64,000 nucleotides of DNA from Saccharina japonica (taxonomy: Eukaryota; Sar; Phaeophyceae; Laminariales; Laminariaceae): the NCBI GenBank assembly GCA_008828725.1, contig MEHQ01000339.1:24021-88020 (forward strand), given 5' to 3'. The position numbers were made by a program, and so were the translations under genes. Below, piece by piece: positions 14,001-23,634 of this stretch. The notes below the pieces were generated by a model. That model saw nothing but the letters and a program-made list of their open reading frames with translations, did not search any database and was not told the origin of the DNA. Position 1 is the stretch's first letter; each line of letters begins with the position of its first letter.

Positions 14001-17000
14001 AGAGCTCCATCACAAAAAAGAGGTGATTTACGTGCTGTGCTGCGGCTAATAAATCTCGAACGAGAAGGTAACAGAGGGTATCACCTAGGGTAGGAAACAG
14101 AAACAACAGTAGTGATACCAACGGTGACAAGAGTAGCAACGACAGATTACACTCGATTTGCATTTGTTTGGGCATTCGCTGACAAGGAGGATGTCTTGCA
14201 ATGGAAGTCTCTGCCTCAGGAATCCGAGAAAAAGGAAACGAAAGCTTCCAGGAAACAACAAAATATTAGCAGATAGTCAACAACCACGAGCATACCACCG
14301 TTTTACCAAAATTACAGTTCGAAAGGACCCGGTTCGACATAAGAAATCTCAACGAGACTATGTTGAAAAGCCGAGGTCATCTCCCAAGCGGTCCGGTCTC
14401 GCGAACTTACCCCGCACGATGTCTAGGCAACTGCACGCCAAATATAGACATCCATCCAACCCTTGCTCCATAACAAGGTAACACCGACATGTCCACCATA
14501 ACAAGGTAACACCAGTCCGAGCAAGTAGGGAAGGATATCCGAAATATGCTCCATAACAAGGCAACACCAGTCCGAGCATATACATAACGGAAAACATTCG
14601 CCCGTGTCGTAAAAAACATGCAGCCGTCACGAGGAACGCCGTCTTAGTGTGGCCACACGACAGATAGCGCTGAGTCAAAAACAAATGGGACAACCATTGG
14701 AACTCCGAAATTTTGCTGCCGGCATGCAAACAAACTGTACGGAATCCTAACACTTACCAGCCGTGTTTACTCAACACGTAGTGTGCTGTCACTGACAGTC
14801 GGAGGGGGTTTCTGGAAGATACAGAATCTTGCAGTGAAAGAGATGACTACACTACGTTCCCCTGTCAAGACTCCACCTACCGAGCGTACCCCTCTTGAAA
14901 TGATCGCCCCAAAGTCACATACATCCCTAGCAAAGATGGACTTGAGGCGCATGAAGGAGGGGGCGATGTGGAGGATAGGGTACGTAGACACCGTCAACCT
15001 CTGATCACAAATGCCAACCATGAAGATACGTTAACCAACGTCCGGTCTACGAGACCTGCCATCATGGATGGTCTTCATATGGTTGACGTTCGGGAATACA
15101 AACCCAGAACGCTACCAGGGAGTGAAGGGTCTTCTACGAGAACGACCCCCACTCCCACTCTCTAACCTATGAGATCTCTCCTTGCGAGATGCGAGGGAGG
15201 TTTTGTGGAGGCACCTCCTTGCCACATATAAGAAAGAAAAGTGCGCGTCAAGCCCTCGGCCAACCCTGCTCAAGACCCCGACACGGCCGACATCATCTGA
15301 GGAGGCGACCTCCATAAAAAAGGAATAAAAAGTAAACATAATATGTCTTATGTCTTACGGGTGGGAAGAACGCTTCACGTGAAACACACACATACATTAT
15401 CTTTCTTATACAGGCATATAGACTGTAGATGGACGTATCTGCAGGTGTAGATTACATCCATGGTTTTGTGTTTTATAATGTTTTGTGAGGAGTGCAATAC
15501 AGACATGTCCCAGGTACTTCCGTGATGTTGCGCCCGCCCCTTCCCGCCTAACCAACGGTGGCCGCGCTCTCGCTCGTGTCTTAGTTAGACGTCGTCATCC
15601 AGAGCTTTGTACGCCAAGGCTGTAGATGTAATATAGACTTCTGACTCGTGTCCTCTCACACCTGGTACCGATTTGATTGAAGGCGGTCTTCTGAAAACAT
15701 GTCCACTGCAGTACTATTAGTTAGGCGACAATCCAAAACAGTCCAACGTCCGCCAACGCGCACACAAGTGGACTACATTTTCGAATACCGTGCTATGTGG
15801 ATTCCTACAGAGCGACAACTACTCTGACTGTGGGTGCGCGTCTCAAGACTTTGGGTGTGTTTGCTTTTTGTTGAGAGTAAATCGCTAGTCTGCCCCTCTG
15901 AAAACAGCACACCCAGCGCACCCACCGTGCGCTTTCGTATGCCTAACTTTTATTTGGTTTCTTGTTTTTGTTCTTCTGTTCAGTATACTCTTGGTATACT
16001 TCGGCTGCCGGCGTGTGGTTGTGGTCTATGTTGTGCTTCATGATGCCTGTCGCCCTATTCCTAGTTTGAACTGCAGCTTGTATGAAACCATTTGCTTCGG
16101 TTGGATTCAAGTGTGTGCGTTCGTCACTGCACTAAACCGTTATTTCTACCCGTCGTCATCCAGCTCACCCAGTGTCCCTGCCGACTCTTCATCCGACGTG
16201 AAGCGATACGAGTTGTGTTGTCACAAACGTCCAATACTAGATGCTAAGTACAAAAAGTAACCTTTGTTGATTACACTATTAATAGTACCAGTATGAGTTG
16301 GGGTTGAGGAACACCTTCACTCAGGAAGCGTTTCGGCCAGAAAGAGCTACTTTTTTTTGAGTTTGTCATGCTTTTGTTTGGTTGCTTGATTGTTGATTTG
16401 CTTCAGTATGTTTACTTTTTATTGTTTTTCCTTTTCGCTTTTTTATATATTTTTTTTATCTTTTTCTCTTGCATGCACCTGGATTGCTAGCAGGGTAGGT
16501 CTTGCCTGTCGTATATGGCATTGCATTGTCTGCTCTGCTTACTGCACTGAGCGTAGTATCTCTGTGTCGTAGTTTTGTGACCACAGAACTGGTACCTTTT
16601 TAGGATGAAGAATCGGCACGGACACTGGGTGTGCTGGATGCCGACGGGTAGAAAGGAAGGTTTAATGTGAAGAACACACACACCTCTATCGTATGTATAT
16701 GTAGCACGCGTCGCAGTACCAACGCAAGTCGTCTCCTTCCTTTTCCTTGTCTCCTGTTTTGCTTTAGTGAAGGAGCTCGCGCTTACAATCCCACCCCCAC
16801 CCGTCGTGCCTCCCGCTTACAACACACATCTCAACATCTGCGTTGTCACCACTGGCCACGACCAGCAGCACCACATCATGCCTTCACACAGTGAAAATCG
16901 CTAGCATAGCGAGGCGTTACGATTTATTCACCGGTACATTGTACAAACACCGGGCCGTGATGAAGAAGTTCGTACGCTTTATTTTCTCCATCTTCCGAGC

Positions 17001-20000
17001 GAAAACGTGGAGGATGTGTCTGCCATTTTTTCGAAGATGCATAGAGTTATCGTGCAACGGGCAGACGTGTGTGGAGCCATCCCACGTTAGGGGCGCAGCA
17101 GAGGTTTCTGAGCTCCACACGTGAGGAGCTCAATATCTCACCCGAAACTAGACTTCGGAAACATTCGTTCGCGCAACCCGACCAAACCTTCCAATGCGGT
17201 AGTCCAAAAACAAATACACCAGTAAACTAATAATAGTGTCCGGTGGATACTCGCGTGAGGAGCACAACCGGTCAGAAAATATTGAGCCTAACAGTGGTAC
17301 CCATACCGTGGGATTGCTCTGTGTGCGTGTGTGTTCTGCTCATGAAACCGTCCTTTCTACCCGTCGTGTGCACGCTGGTGGCCTGCTTTGGAGTAGAATA
17401 CACGACTTGCTTTCAGGTCCGCTGTTCGCTACGCTTCCGCGGAATAACACGCGAGGTTTCGCTCGGCTGGTAGGTTTCACTGGCTGAAGACACATGCGAG
17501 GGTTAGGTTGGGGGTGGCAGACGGCCAAAATGTAGAGTGCAAACGTCGATCAGAGCGAAGAGGCTCAGCGGGTGACGAGAATGGAGAGTCGTAAGTTTGT
17601 TGAAAGCGATTATTATTTTACATTTCGTGTTGATATTCTACGAGCCAATTAGTTGTGCATACCAGGGCGGATCATTGTTACAGGTACAGGGTACAGTACG
17701 CGACAGATGTTGAGAATCTGACAATTTAGAACTCGAGACTGAGTGTGGAGGAAAATTAAAATGTGACTAAAAATAGTGTGGAACACACCCAGCCAGTCGT
17801 ACATAATAATTCTAGTCTGGCCAACAAATAGGATATTCTTCACATTTGTCGCGTTCTGTAACACGGGTTGCTGTATCTTTTTGGCTCCTTCTATTGTTGT
17901 GAAGTATTTTGTATGCCTCGGCCGGGTGTTTGTCGGCGACGATGGCGGTATGGGCACCGCTGTTATCTGATACAGCAGGCCGGCTACAGACAATGCGGCA
18001 GTGCTTCTGTTGTTCTTGTAGGTGTATATGGGGCCCGGTCTGCGTGCATCACACTTCCGCCACCACTCCTCAAAACATTTGCCATTTCCGGTTGCACCGA
18101 CGACAGATTTTCTTTAACTATTTCGTAGACCACCACGTGAGCCTAATCAAACACCTTTTGGTAGTAGGTATGGTGAGTAAACAAGTGGGCGTGCTGTTCA
18201 GGTTCATTTTCACTACAGTAAATTATTGGTACGATAACTATACAGAGCAATGCCACGGGAGTAGTTATGGAGTTAGTTTCTGAGCTCGTGCATATGAATG
18301 AGGAGCGTACTATCTCACCCGAGACTTGTGACTCTGGGCCGATAAGTTCACGTTTTTCTGCTACCCGACCTTTATTTGTGTGTGCGCTAAGTCCTGAAAT
18401 ACACTTACCACATTGTAGCATCATACCAATTGGTAGTCTGCTCGCTTGAAGAGGTCATCTTGTCAGGAATCAATTCCCGGCAACCGTGCGATTCCGACCG
18501 TGGCATGATTCCACGCATCAGGTATACGTTATTGGTTTGCCATATATGTCGAAGGCTGTAACGAACGAGGGGGTGGTTTTCAGGCTAATCATCCTATACC
18601 GGTACCAAGAGCACCGGCTAGTGGGTACCCTTTTTCTCGGTGCCACGTCACTACTCAAATATTGTTGCCACCATGGACAATGCAGGCTAATACTGCTGCT
18701 GCTGCTGGTATGGCAATACAAATGTTGAATGGGCTTACTTAATTATGTGTGCTCGTCACACTAAACCGTCCTTTGTACTGTTTGACATCAAGCACACCCA
18801 GTGTTCGTGCCGATTCTCCATCCTAGAGAGGTACATACCAGATATTATGTGGTCGCTTAAACACGACCAAGAGATAATACGCTGCAATGCATGAACACGC
18901 CTCCGATCCTAAGCACCGTTGGTTCGGCCAAGGGTTTCATCTAATCTCACGAGCAAACGCTCAATGTCTAGCGAGCGGGAGATTTTACAGCGGGCGACAC
19001 TTGAACTAGGGTTGGTTGCCAATAACTGCAGCGTTCGGCTGAGGCCGAGAGGAATCCTTCACATGCATCAACGATTTGTTGATAGCTACATAGCTACAGC
19101 ATTTTATATTAAGATGCCAATCATTGTGTCCCTTCCGCGTGATGCAGATATAAGTAAACCATAGCTTTGTCTAGCAGGTACAGCAATATCGTCTCCGAAT
19201 GCTCGTGTGTGTTCTCCACATTCAACCGTCCATTCTATATACCCGTCGACATCCAGCACACCCAGCGTCCGCGCCGATTTTTCATCCTGGAGAGGTTCGA
19301 GTTACGTAGTCCCAAACCTAAGGCACAGAGATACTACGGGACTCGAGGGGATAACGTGTGTGACGCCATTCGCGGTAGTTCTGTTTTCCGCCCCCTTCTT
19401 GGTTTTAGTATTTGGGTGTTTTGTTTGTGTCTCATCTGTTTTGTGATGTTTTCCAATCTTCTCACTTCACAAGTTAGTGTATTCGTGCACGTGTTTCCCC
19501 TGATTCCCGATAGGACACTGCGCCCTACACTACTAAGCGTTTGTTCGCGTCTTTCGTGCCGATTCGTTGTCCGCCGAATCGTTTGCGTGTTGCTTCGTTT
19601 TCGGCCAGATTCGCGTGAGGAACCTGACGTTCACGCAGCCCTTCTCTCGGGTCTTCTTCGTCGCCCACACCAAAGTGAGCCTTTGTTCAACGTCGTGTAT
19701 GGTGCTAGAGAAAACCGCTTCTAAGACGCGCAGTAAATGCCGATCTGCCCGGGGTCGCCAAATAAGCCCCGGAATCGAGAAGCAGGAACTTAAATTGGAT
19801 GTTAGGTATGTTTTACTCTTATGTGGTATATTGACCACCTAGCGCATGGGAATTACGGCAATATTGAACATATGAAAATTGGTTACCATAAAATTAGTGT
19901 CAAAGTCCGTTTCTTGGGTTGGGTATATATCGAACGTGACAAAATCGTAGGCGATACGCACACCATACAGCACACGTATATCCTACCCGATAGCCGTTCA

Positions 20001-23000
20001 GGGACGCACGTATGTCGACATGTTACAACGAACAACTCTGTCCTATTTCTCGACCATGCGAGTGGAACAGCGTGTTGAATCTTATTTTTGCGTGTGGTGC
20101 ATGTTTTTCCACACGTGGCAATTGACACCAATTTTCCCTGAATGCCCAGCCGCTGCTTCGCGTGGCTATGGACGCTTTTTGCATAACGATTTACGAATCA
20201 AACACCCAAAAACAAAAGCTGAGAGTTGCACGATAAACTCGGCTACCCAGGAGTTTTTGTATTGGGGCGGGACACTTCACTTTCGGTCAGTAGGTCTGTT
20301 GATTATGTTCGTAAGCAGCGCAGGCCGTTTGCAGTGCATGTAATTTCGTCAGTTTTTTTGTCGTCGCTCATGCGCCTACTATGGCACTCAGGTATTGAAT
20401 CTTACTCAATGCCATAAGTGAGAAGATTCTGCGGTGCAAACCACCAACAAAACCCCGTGACTCTCGTTTTCCTCTCTTTCTTGCCTTTAATATCCTCCCG
20501 AAACACATTTTGACGTGAATTCGTATTATAACATGGCGTGTATCTTAGATGTAGGTACTGATATCAGCGGGCAAGGTATGCTGGCGGGTGTATTCAGTAC
20601 ATACGAGACGATGCCATGGCGTACTATTGATACTTGCTACGTCAACTGCAATTGCTACATATACTACTACTCTTACTGCCTGTTACTACAGTACTACTGC
20701 TTCCGTTACTGCTGCTGCTGCTGCTGTAGTCCGCATGTACCCTCGGAATCCTCCCTTAATCGTGACATATCTGATGCTACATGCCTTACACCAGCAGCGT
20801 CCGCGCAAAAACGGGGGAGATAGGGGTGTACAGTTTCGTTATTCTCCGCCTCACTTGAGAGGAGCTATTTCCCTCGCCCTAACACTTGATTTCTAGAACC
20901 ATCGAAGCACAACCCGACGAACAAGCCCATTCCCTGGATAGTATAACAAAACAAATTGTGCTGTTACGTAGAGCGCAAATAATGACATGTAATCGATATT
21001 ACGGAAGTTATTGCTCGATTGGACGACGACCTTAGTCAGACATATAACCGATAACATTATTGCTACCCGTATCATAGCACGCACCACCCCTTGAATAATG
21101 TTTGGTGGCTTCGCAAACGGCAACAGAGGTACTACGAGTATTGATATCCTTACCAGTTTCCCTTTCTGTATCCCCAAATATGACAAAGAATCTGCGGTAC
21201 GTTAAGACGAAGTCTAAGAAGCACAATACTGAACTCTCGCCGCCATGGGCAGAATCACGCTGACCGTTGGGTGGGGGGTGAAACAGTGCCGCGTATGTCA
21301 CCCCGCATCAAAGTTACTATGGATAGGGAGCTGGTTACGTAGGGCGCGGATACTACAATGCCACCAGGAAACAAGCACAGGCTAGGTGTCAGAATAATAC
21401 CTGAGCTCGTGGTGTACTTCCTTGGCCGCATCTACCTCTACCGTGTTGGCGTCTCGTACGGTCACAGGGCGTGAGCATCTTCAAGGAGGGTCTGCCGTCC
21501 AGCGACGCCATGAAACTGATGTCCGAGAACGGAGACTACTCTGGCCTGGAGGTAAACAAACAGAGCGTTTAAGCAAGCTGTGCGCGTGACAAGGCGAGCT
21601 ATACCATGTCCTACTGTAGGTCTATAACAAAACCGATTTGTAAAAACAGACAGTGTTGCGTGACTCCCCAGCCGAGAAGTCCTATCAGCCAGAAAAAACA
21701 TTCGCCCCAAAGAAGGATACCCCTGTCGTAGATCGCGTTGATACGGGTACAGAGGTAGTGCCCCATAGTTTGGGGCGCTCCTCGTACGGAGAGCTTTGTG
21801 TCTGCCTTACCAGTATCTCCGATACCGGGGCGGAACACGTTAGGGTTTTTACCGACCAGGCAGAGCTTCGCGGGCCCGGTTGACGTGTTGGTTGAGTCAA
21901 TTGAAGGGTTAGCTGAATCCTCCTAAGCCTCGGACTTGCTTAGATGTGGCTAGCTTTTCCCGGGGCGTTTCAGGAACCAGGTATCCATCACGTTAGCGCG
22001 GCGGCATGCACAATGCTGGTCGGTCGATGTTGGCACGACTGTTTCATTTCCTGTGCCTTCGCGCCTCTCCCTGTTGGTTTGACAGACGTTCGTTCACTAG
22101 AACTTCGCTCCGAACGTGTGCGGGTACGTGACCGGCTCACACGTCCAACTTCCCGGAGAAACGCAGTGGCATACCTTGGAGGTCAATGACGAACTATGAG
22201 ACGACGGCATGGTCATCTCGATGGCCAGCATGCTCGGTGCGTTCCTCATTAACTTGCCAAACTCGCTGGCGATGTTATTCTCATTTTGGCACGAAAACGT
22301 GTTTTTGCGGATGGGCGGAATGACCCGTAGGTCCTATAACTCCTGACAAAGAACACCCCAATTGATTCTACCGAACGTGGAGCGGCTTGTCGTTGAGGGC
22401 CCATGCTTTACATTGATTTCATACATATTTAACATATGTTGATACGAGAGTAACACATTCATACCTCCCCTACAGCTGTGGTTCCTTCTATTTCTGTCGC
22501 CACCTAGACATTACCAAACCCACTCATGTGTGTACTCGATATATTGTTGTACAAATGGTTGATCGTATACCGCTGTTTCTCTGGAGCGACTGCGTGTGTA
22601 TGGCAGTGTCAGGCGAGTCCGGCTTACCAAATACTTGGTAGGACCTTTACAGCACAATCGGACACTTGCCAACGTTCTCCTTGCACCAGCAGCTAATGAT
22701 TCTTTCGCGCATCCCTCCCGACCCCCCACGGACCCCCTGCACGACCTCTCTCTCACCCATCCACCTACACATATTGTGTTTATGCCGTGGTATTCCCACA
22801 CCACGGTTGTGCGTGCTGTGCCTACCCGTGCACCAGTCTACACCAACGACGCGTTTGTGGGGTTCGACTCCGAAACCCTGAAGACGGGGGGGACGTCGAA
22901 GCTTTTCCCTATTGCATGGGACTCCGGTGAGAGCCTGCACACAGTCGTTTTCCTACTTAGTTTCAATCAATATCGGCTCGCAGGGTTACTGTCACAAAAG

Positions 23001-23634
23001 GGCGCAATTCAATCCCCTCTTAACATGTGCAACTCGTTGATGGGTATCGTTCTGTTTTGGTTCGTCTGGTGTTCTTTCAGGGGATGTGTTTGGAAGATGG
23101 CCATTAGAGCGCACGTTGCACATCAACCAAACTACCACGCATGCGTATATAGTTCGTAAACGAATGCACGATACTATGCCATATTTGGGTTGCAGCAATT
23201 GAGTTTTTGGGCTGATTTAGGACTGAACTAAGCACTTTCAACTACTTTCGACCGACCGAGAAACGTGCTTTGGGTACGGAGGCTATTGGCAGCATGCGGT
23301 ACTGATATTCTCGCACTGAGAAACGTGACCACTCGATGAAGAGGTTTATCCGAAAAGTGCGCAAAACGTGCTTGTGCCTTCCGTGCCTAACGGAACCGAT
23401 ATTGGATGCTGCTGCTGCACGACAAACGCAGGAACTGAGGTCAACAACGAGCTTTGCACTCATATCCCCGGCCCAGCGTGCGCCGACACACCTGGCAACC
23501 AAGGGGCTGGACCGGGAGATGGATACATCCACGCCCACCGCGGCATTCACAACGTCGGAGACCTAGACTCAGGCAGCTTGGCATGGCTCAACCCTGTTGC
23601 TGAGGCTTTTATCGCCAAGCCAGTTCAGACATAA
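2032..23634 (+). CDS. Secreted spondin_N-domain protein, six exons, one in-frame TGA
   Basis: Exons 2032-2118, 19609-19674, 21468-21551, 22101-22236, 22837-22926 and 23432-23634 join in phase to 666 nt (221 residues plus TAA). All introns are GT-AG; donors are GTGAGT, GTGAGC, GTAAAC, GTGCGT, GTGAGA. The ATG has A at -3 and G at +4. Residues 1-23 look like a signal peptide (hydrophobic 9-18, cleavage after SNA). Then come the landmarks of a spondin N-terminal domain: an N-glycosylation-type site (NLT, 34-36), 'FFVAHTK', 'SENGDYSGLE', 'LPGETQ', 'SMASMLVYTNDAFVGFDS', 'WDSGTEVNNE' and 'IPGPAC'. The end, 'HRGIHNVGDLD' then 'WLNPVA', is the usual domain close. Spondin domains are extracellular and bind calcium or matrix, so a secreted or wall role is inferred. 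The TGA at 22197-22199 would stop translation at residue 112. Exon boundaries are from reading, not from cDNA. Confidence 0.85.
2430..2640 (-). mobile_element. tRNA-derived SINE, copy 2 (5'-truncated body)
   Basis: It shares the minus-strand body blocks of the family: 'tttgtgactccggatctg', the G-rich block on the minus strand near 2480-2500, and the block ending 'aaggcgc' around 2600. No tRNA-like head is visible beyond about 2640, so this is a truncated or very diverged copy. The following 2650-3545 holds nothing I recognise. Confidence 0.5.
3551..3745. repeat. Family A inverted pair (foldback)
   Basis: The plus arm (3551 to about 3630) carries the 'gtgaccacaaagagc' and 'acggacactga' blocks. 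The minus arm (about 3640-3745) carries 'tctacccgtcgacatccag', 'cacacccag' and 'gtcacaaaactacgacac'. It abuts SINE copy 3. Confidence 0.75.
3742..4085 (+). mobile_element. tRNA-derived SINE, copy 3 (full length)
   Basis: The head at about 3745-3822 carries a good Pol III B box, GGTTCGAGCCC (3797-3807), and an A-box-like 'tggaatgacaggtg' upstream. The body holds 'gcgcgagagcgtgagtaagc', 'gagggagaagagcctacttt', 'cagatctgagttacgacta' and 'agaaaagaagggcgaa'. It ends in 'gggatgg' and an A-rich tail. Copy 6 (59785-60143, minus) matches along its whole length, including the head, so the unit is about 340 bp. Confidence 0.85.
4330..4982 (+). repeat. Family A, longest plus-strand copy
   Basis: The order of blocks defines the family. 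First 'ggaggaaggagactgcagac' and 'aaggtagcaaggtgccaga', then the 'ctcctctgggaggagcg' mini-palindrome and a T-rich tract. Next come 'ggattgctaacagggtagg', 'cattgtctgc', 'gtgtcgtagttttgtgacc', 'ggcacggacgctgggtgtgc' and finally 'gtgaagaacacacacac'. It has no coding frame and no obvious terminal repeats, so its class is unknown. Confidence 0.8.
5105..5270 (-). repeat. Family A head fragment, inverted
   Basis: It contains 'ggtctggtaccttgctacc' and 'ctgctgtctccttcctcc', the reverse complement of the head of the copy at 4330. The intervening 4985-5100 and the following 5271-5590 hold nothing I recognise. Confidence 0.7.
5590..5820. repeat. Family A fragments in both orientations
   Basis: A short minus fragment (about 5595-5645, 'tctacccgtccacatccag') is followed by a T-rich stretch. 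A plus fragment then carries 'tttcacgccgctggatcgct' and 'gggtaggtcgtgcctgtcg', to about 5820. It joins directly to the minus copy at 5820. Confidence 0.65.
5820..6560 (-). repeat. Family A, long minus-strand copy split by a MITE
   Basis: It reads as the reverse complement of the 4330-4982 copy: 'gtgtgttcttcacatt', the CACACCCAG and 'ctacgacacagagatactac' blocks, then (after a MITE) 'gacaggtaagacctaccctg', the 'ctcccagaggaga' block and 'ggtctggtaccttgctaccc'. With the plus copy it forms a 2.2-kb imperfect inverted repeat. Confidence 0.8.
5996..6172. mobile_element. MITE family C, copy 1 (terminal inverted repeats)
   Basis: The left end 'taccggccttctaataagaaa' is inverted at the right end as 'tttcttatgagcgggccggta'. 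The unit is about 175 bp and non-coding. It interrupts family A between the blocks that normally read 'caatgcca' and 'tatacgacagg'. Copy 2 is at 55416-55698. Confidence 0.7.
6605..7212. repeat. Cluster of family A copies, plus then minus
   Basis: There is a plus fragment at 6605-6760, a short inverted piece to about 6830, and a plus fragment at 6840-6910. A fuller plus copy follows at 6932-7112 ('tttcacgcagctgggttgcc' to 'gggtgtgccggatg'). It turns at a (GT)n tract into a minus arm (7120-7212). The 6605 copy has 'cagtac' then 'ggtgaac' at the point where MITE C sits in other copies, so it may be an empty site. The base at 7213 is n. Confidence 0.7.
7235..7672. repeat. Family A foldback, right arm interrupted by the Gypsy-like element
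   Basis: A plus arm (7235 to about 7400) turns at a (GT)n tract into a minus arm (about 7410-7672). The minus arm ends in an A-rich stretch at the left LTR. Its continuation ('ggaataaaaagtaaacata') lies at 15323-15341 beyond the right LTR. The copy at 16345-16685 has both pieces contiguous in reverse complement, which shows that the LTR element inserted here. Confidence 0.75.
7673..8020 (+). repeat. 5' LTR of the Gypsy-like element
   Basis: It is 348 bp, starts TGTGGAGG and ends CCTCCA. It encodes the same 65-codon chance frame as its partner. Confidence 0.9.
8024..8040 (+). promoter_or_regulatory. Candidate primer binding site
   Basis: TGGCGTCGACGAGTCTC begins three bases after the 5' LTR, where a tRNA 3' CCA end would pair. 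The tRNA was not identified. Confidence 0.5.
8490..8620 (+). repeat. Short interspersed 'TACGAGTA' repeats in the Gypsy leader
   Basis: Four variants of ctacgagta/cnccaa occur at about 8496, 8528, 8558 and 8602, spaced 30-45 bp. They lie in the untranslated or gag part of the element. The rest of 8041-9600 shows nothing recognisable. Confidence 0.5.
9603..9881 (+). CDS. Gag-position open frame of the Gypsy-like element, unrecognised
   Basis: The 92-codon frame is basic at the N-terminus (MDKRKISRRM), Gln/Ala-rich in the middle, and carries a near repeat ('QTVAALG' and 'QTATAVPAL'). Its place between LTR and RT suggests a gag remnant. No CCHC knuckle or capsid motif is visible. It could also be a chance frame. 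Confidence 0.35.
   Translation: MDKRKISRRMTTAEPLSSNLKKAEILKRQQYQQTVAALGVSDIGSHVGGPDLGTQVALQTATAVPALRNQCVAQRKQISASQRHGFINSSRE
10760..11391 (+). pseudogene. Gypsy reverse transcriptase remnant
   Basis: RT motifs appear in order, spread over three frames. 'PQFCVDDRS' with 'TKNDARKSWPMPDM' (from 10876) is the usual RFCVDYR and K-D-x-PLP region. 'EEDKITFVARNGEW' with 'SSFGIAS' (about 11035-11110) is the E-DxxKTAF and MPFG region. 'VYIDDCICCLST' (about 11190) is the YxDD catalytic box, and 'LTFKPTKMQ' with 'RLGHI' closes the palm. An in-frame segment runs 11080-11391. Stops and frameshifts separate the blocks, so no active enzyme is made, although the catalytic YIDD is intact. Confidence 0.85.
11515..12060 (+). 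pseudogene. Gypsy RNase H remnant
   Basis: The frame at 11515-11946 ends with 'VTDHAALRYFYNMQEKEHV', the conserved TDHxAL block of Gypsy RNase H. In another frame 'KHNPGKLHVVSDILSRL' (about 11965-12030) matches the usual PGKxNxVADxLSR end of the domain. At least one frameshift lies between them. The order after the RT and before the integrase is the Gypsy order. Confidence 0.8.
12790..13412 (+). pseudogene. Gypsy integrase remnant
   Basis: The frame 12813-13064 contains 'NKSARVIAQAILDHIL' and 'GPSEILHADQSPEL', matching the integrase core around its second catalytic Asp (xSDxGxEF-like). After a frame change, 13089-13412 contains 'MFGRPARLPADV', the conserved FGRxPRLP block downstream of the core. 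The intervening positions carry stops. The zinc-binding N-terminus is not visible. Confidence 0.8.
14967..15314 (+). repeat. 3' LTR of the Gypsy-like element
   Basis: 348 bp, one base different from the 5' LTR, preceded by a purine tract at 14953-14966. The stretch 13413-14950 before it holds no recognisable gene. It includes a short A13 run near 13809 and a repeated 'ccataacaaggtaacacc' motif at 14468-14560. Confidence 0.9.
15315..16104. other. Family A remainder, then unassigned sequence
   Basis: 15315-15345 is the continuation of the family A arm cut by the Gypsy-like element. From 15346 to 16104 I see no gene or repeat, except a weak A-like 'cagcacacccagcg' near 15905. Confidence 0.5.
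16105..16685. repeat. Family A, minus fragment then near full plus copy
   Basis: A minus fragment (16105-16230, 'ctacccgtcgtcatccagc') is followed by a plus copy (16345-16685). The plus copy runs from the T-rich part through 'ggattgctagcagggtaggt' to 'gtgaagaacacacacac'. It is the cleanest plus copy of the 3' half and was used to recognise the others. Confidence 0.8.
16686..18744. other. Intron sequence without recognised genes
   Basis: Only small items are visible. There is a family A minus fragment at 17320-17375. Two diverged copies of a short motif ('tttctgagctc' ... 'atctcacccga') occur at about 17105-17160 and 18275-18325. 'aaaatagtgtggaacacaccc' near 17770 also occurs near 58375. Open frames here look like chance. 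Confidence 0.4.
18745..19350 (-). repeat. Two family A minus fragments
   Basis: 18745-18900 ('gtgttcgtgccgattctcca') and 19195-19350 ('cgtcgacatccagcacac' and 'aggcacagagatactacg') are diverged A arms. They lie just upstream of exon 2 of the spondin-like gene. Confidence 0.7.

Larger units (their letters stand above)
7673..15314 (+). mobile_element. Ty3/Gypsy-like LTR retrotransposon with near-identical LTRs and decayed pol
   Basis: Two 348-bp direct repeats start with TGTGGAGG and end in CCTCCA. They differ at one base that I could find ('caaggcctc' against 'caagccctc'). A TGG-starting primer-site candidate lies at 8024, and a purine tract (gaaggagggggcga) precedes the right LTR. Inside, in the order RT, RNase H, integrase (the Gypsy order), are clear but frame-broken pol motifs. 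The flanks are A-rich ('gggaaaa', 'taaaaa'), so the target duplication is ambiguous. The element is on the same strand as the host gene, in its intron 1. Confidence 0.85.
2119..19608 (+). other. Giant intron 1 (about 17.5 kb) of the spondin-like gene
   Basis: Intron 1 runs from the GTGAGT after exon 1 to the 'tcggccag' acceptor before exon 2. The other four introns are 0.5-1.8 kb. Nearly all recognisable content is mobile: family A copies, SINEs 2 and 3, a complete Gypsy-like element and a MITE. No other exon is needed: phases match directly across it, and the joined residues (HLEYT then IRVRNLT) make a continuous domain start. Confidence 0.75.

Noticed and set aside
22596..23159. 187-codon plus-strand frame
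   Set aside because: Only 22837-22926 is coding-like; it is exon 5 of the spondin-like gene. The rest is intron read-through.
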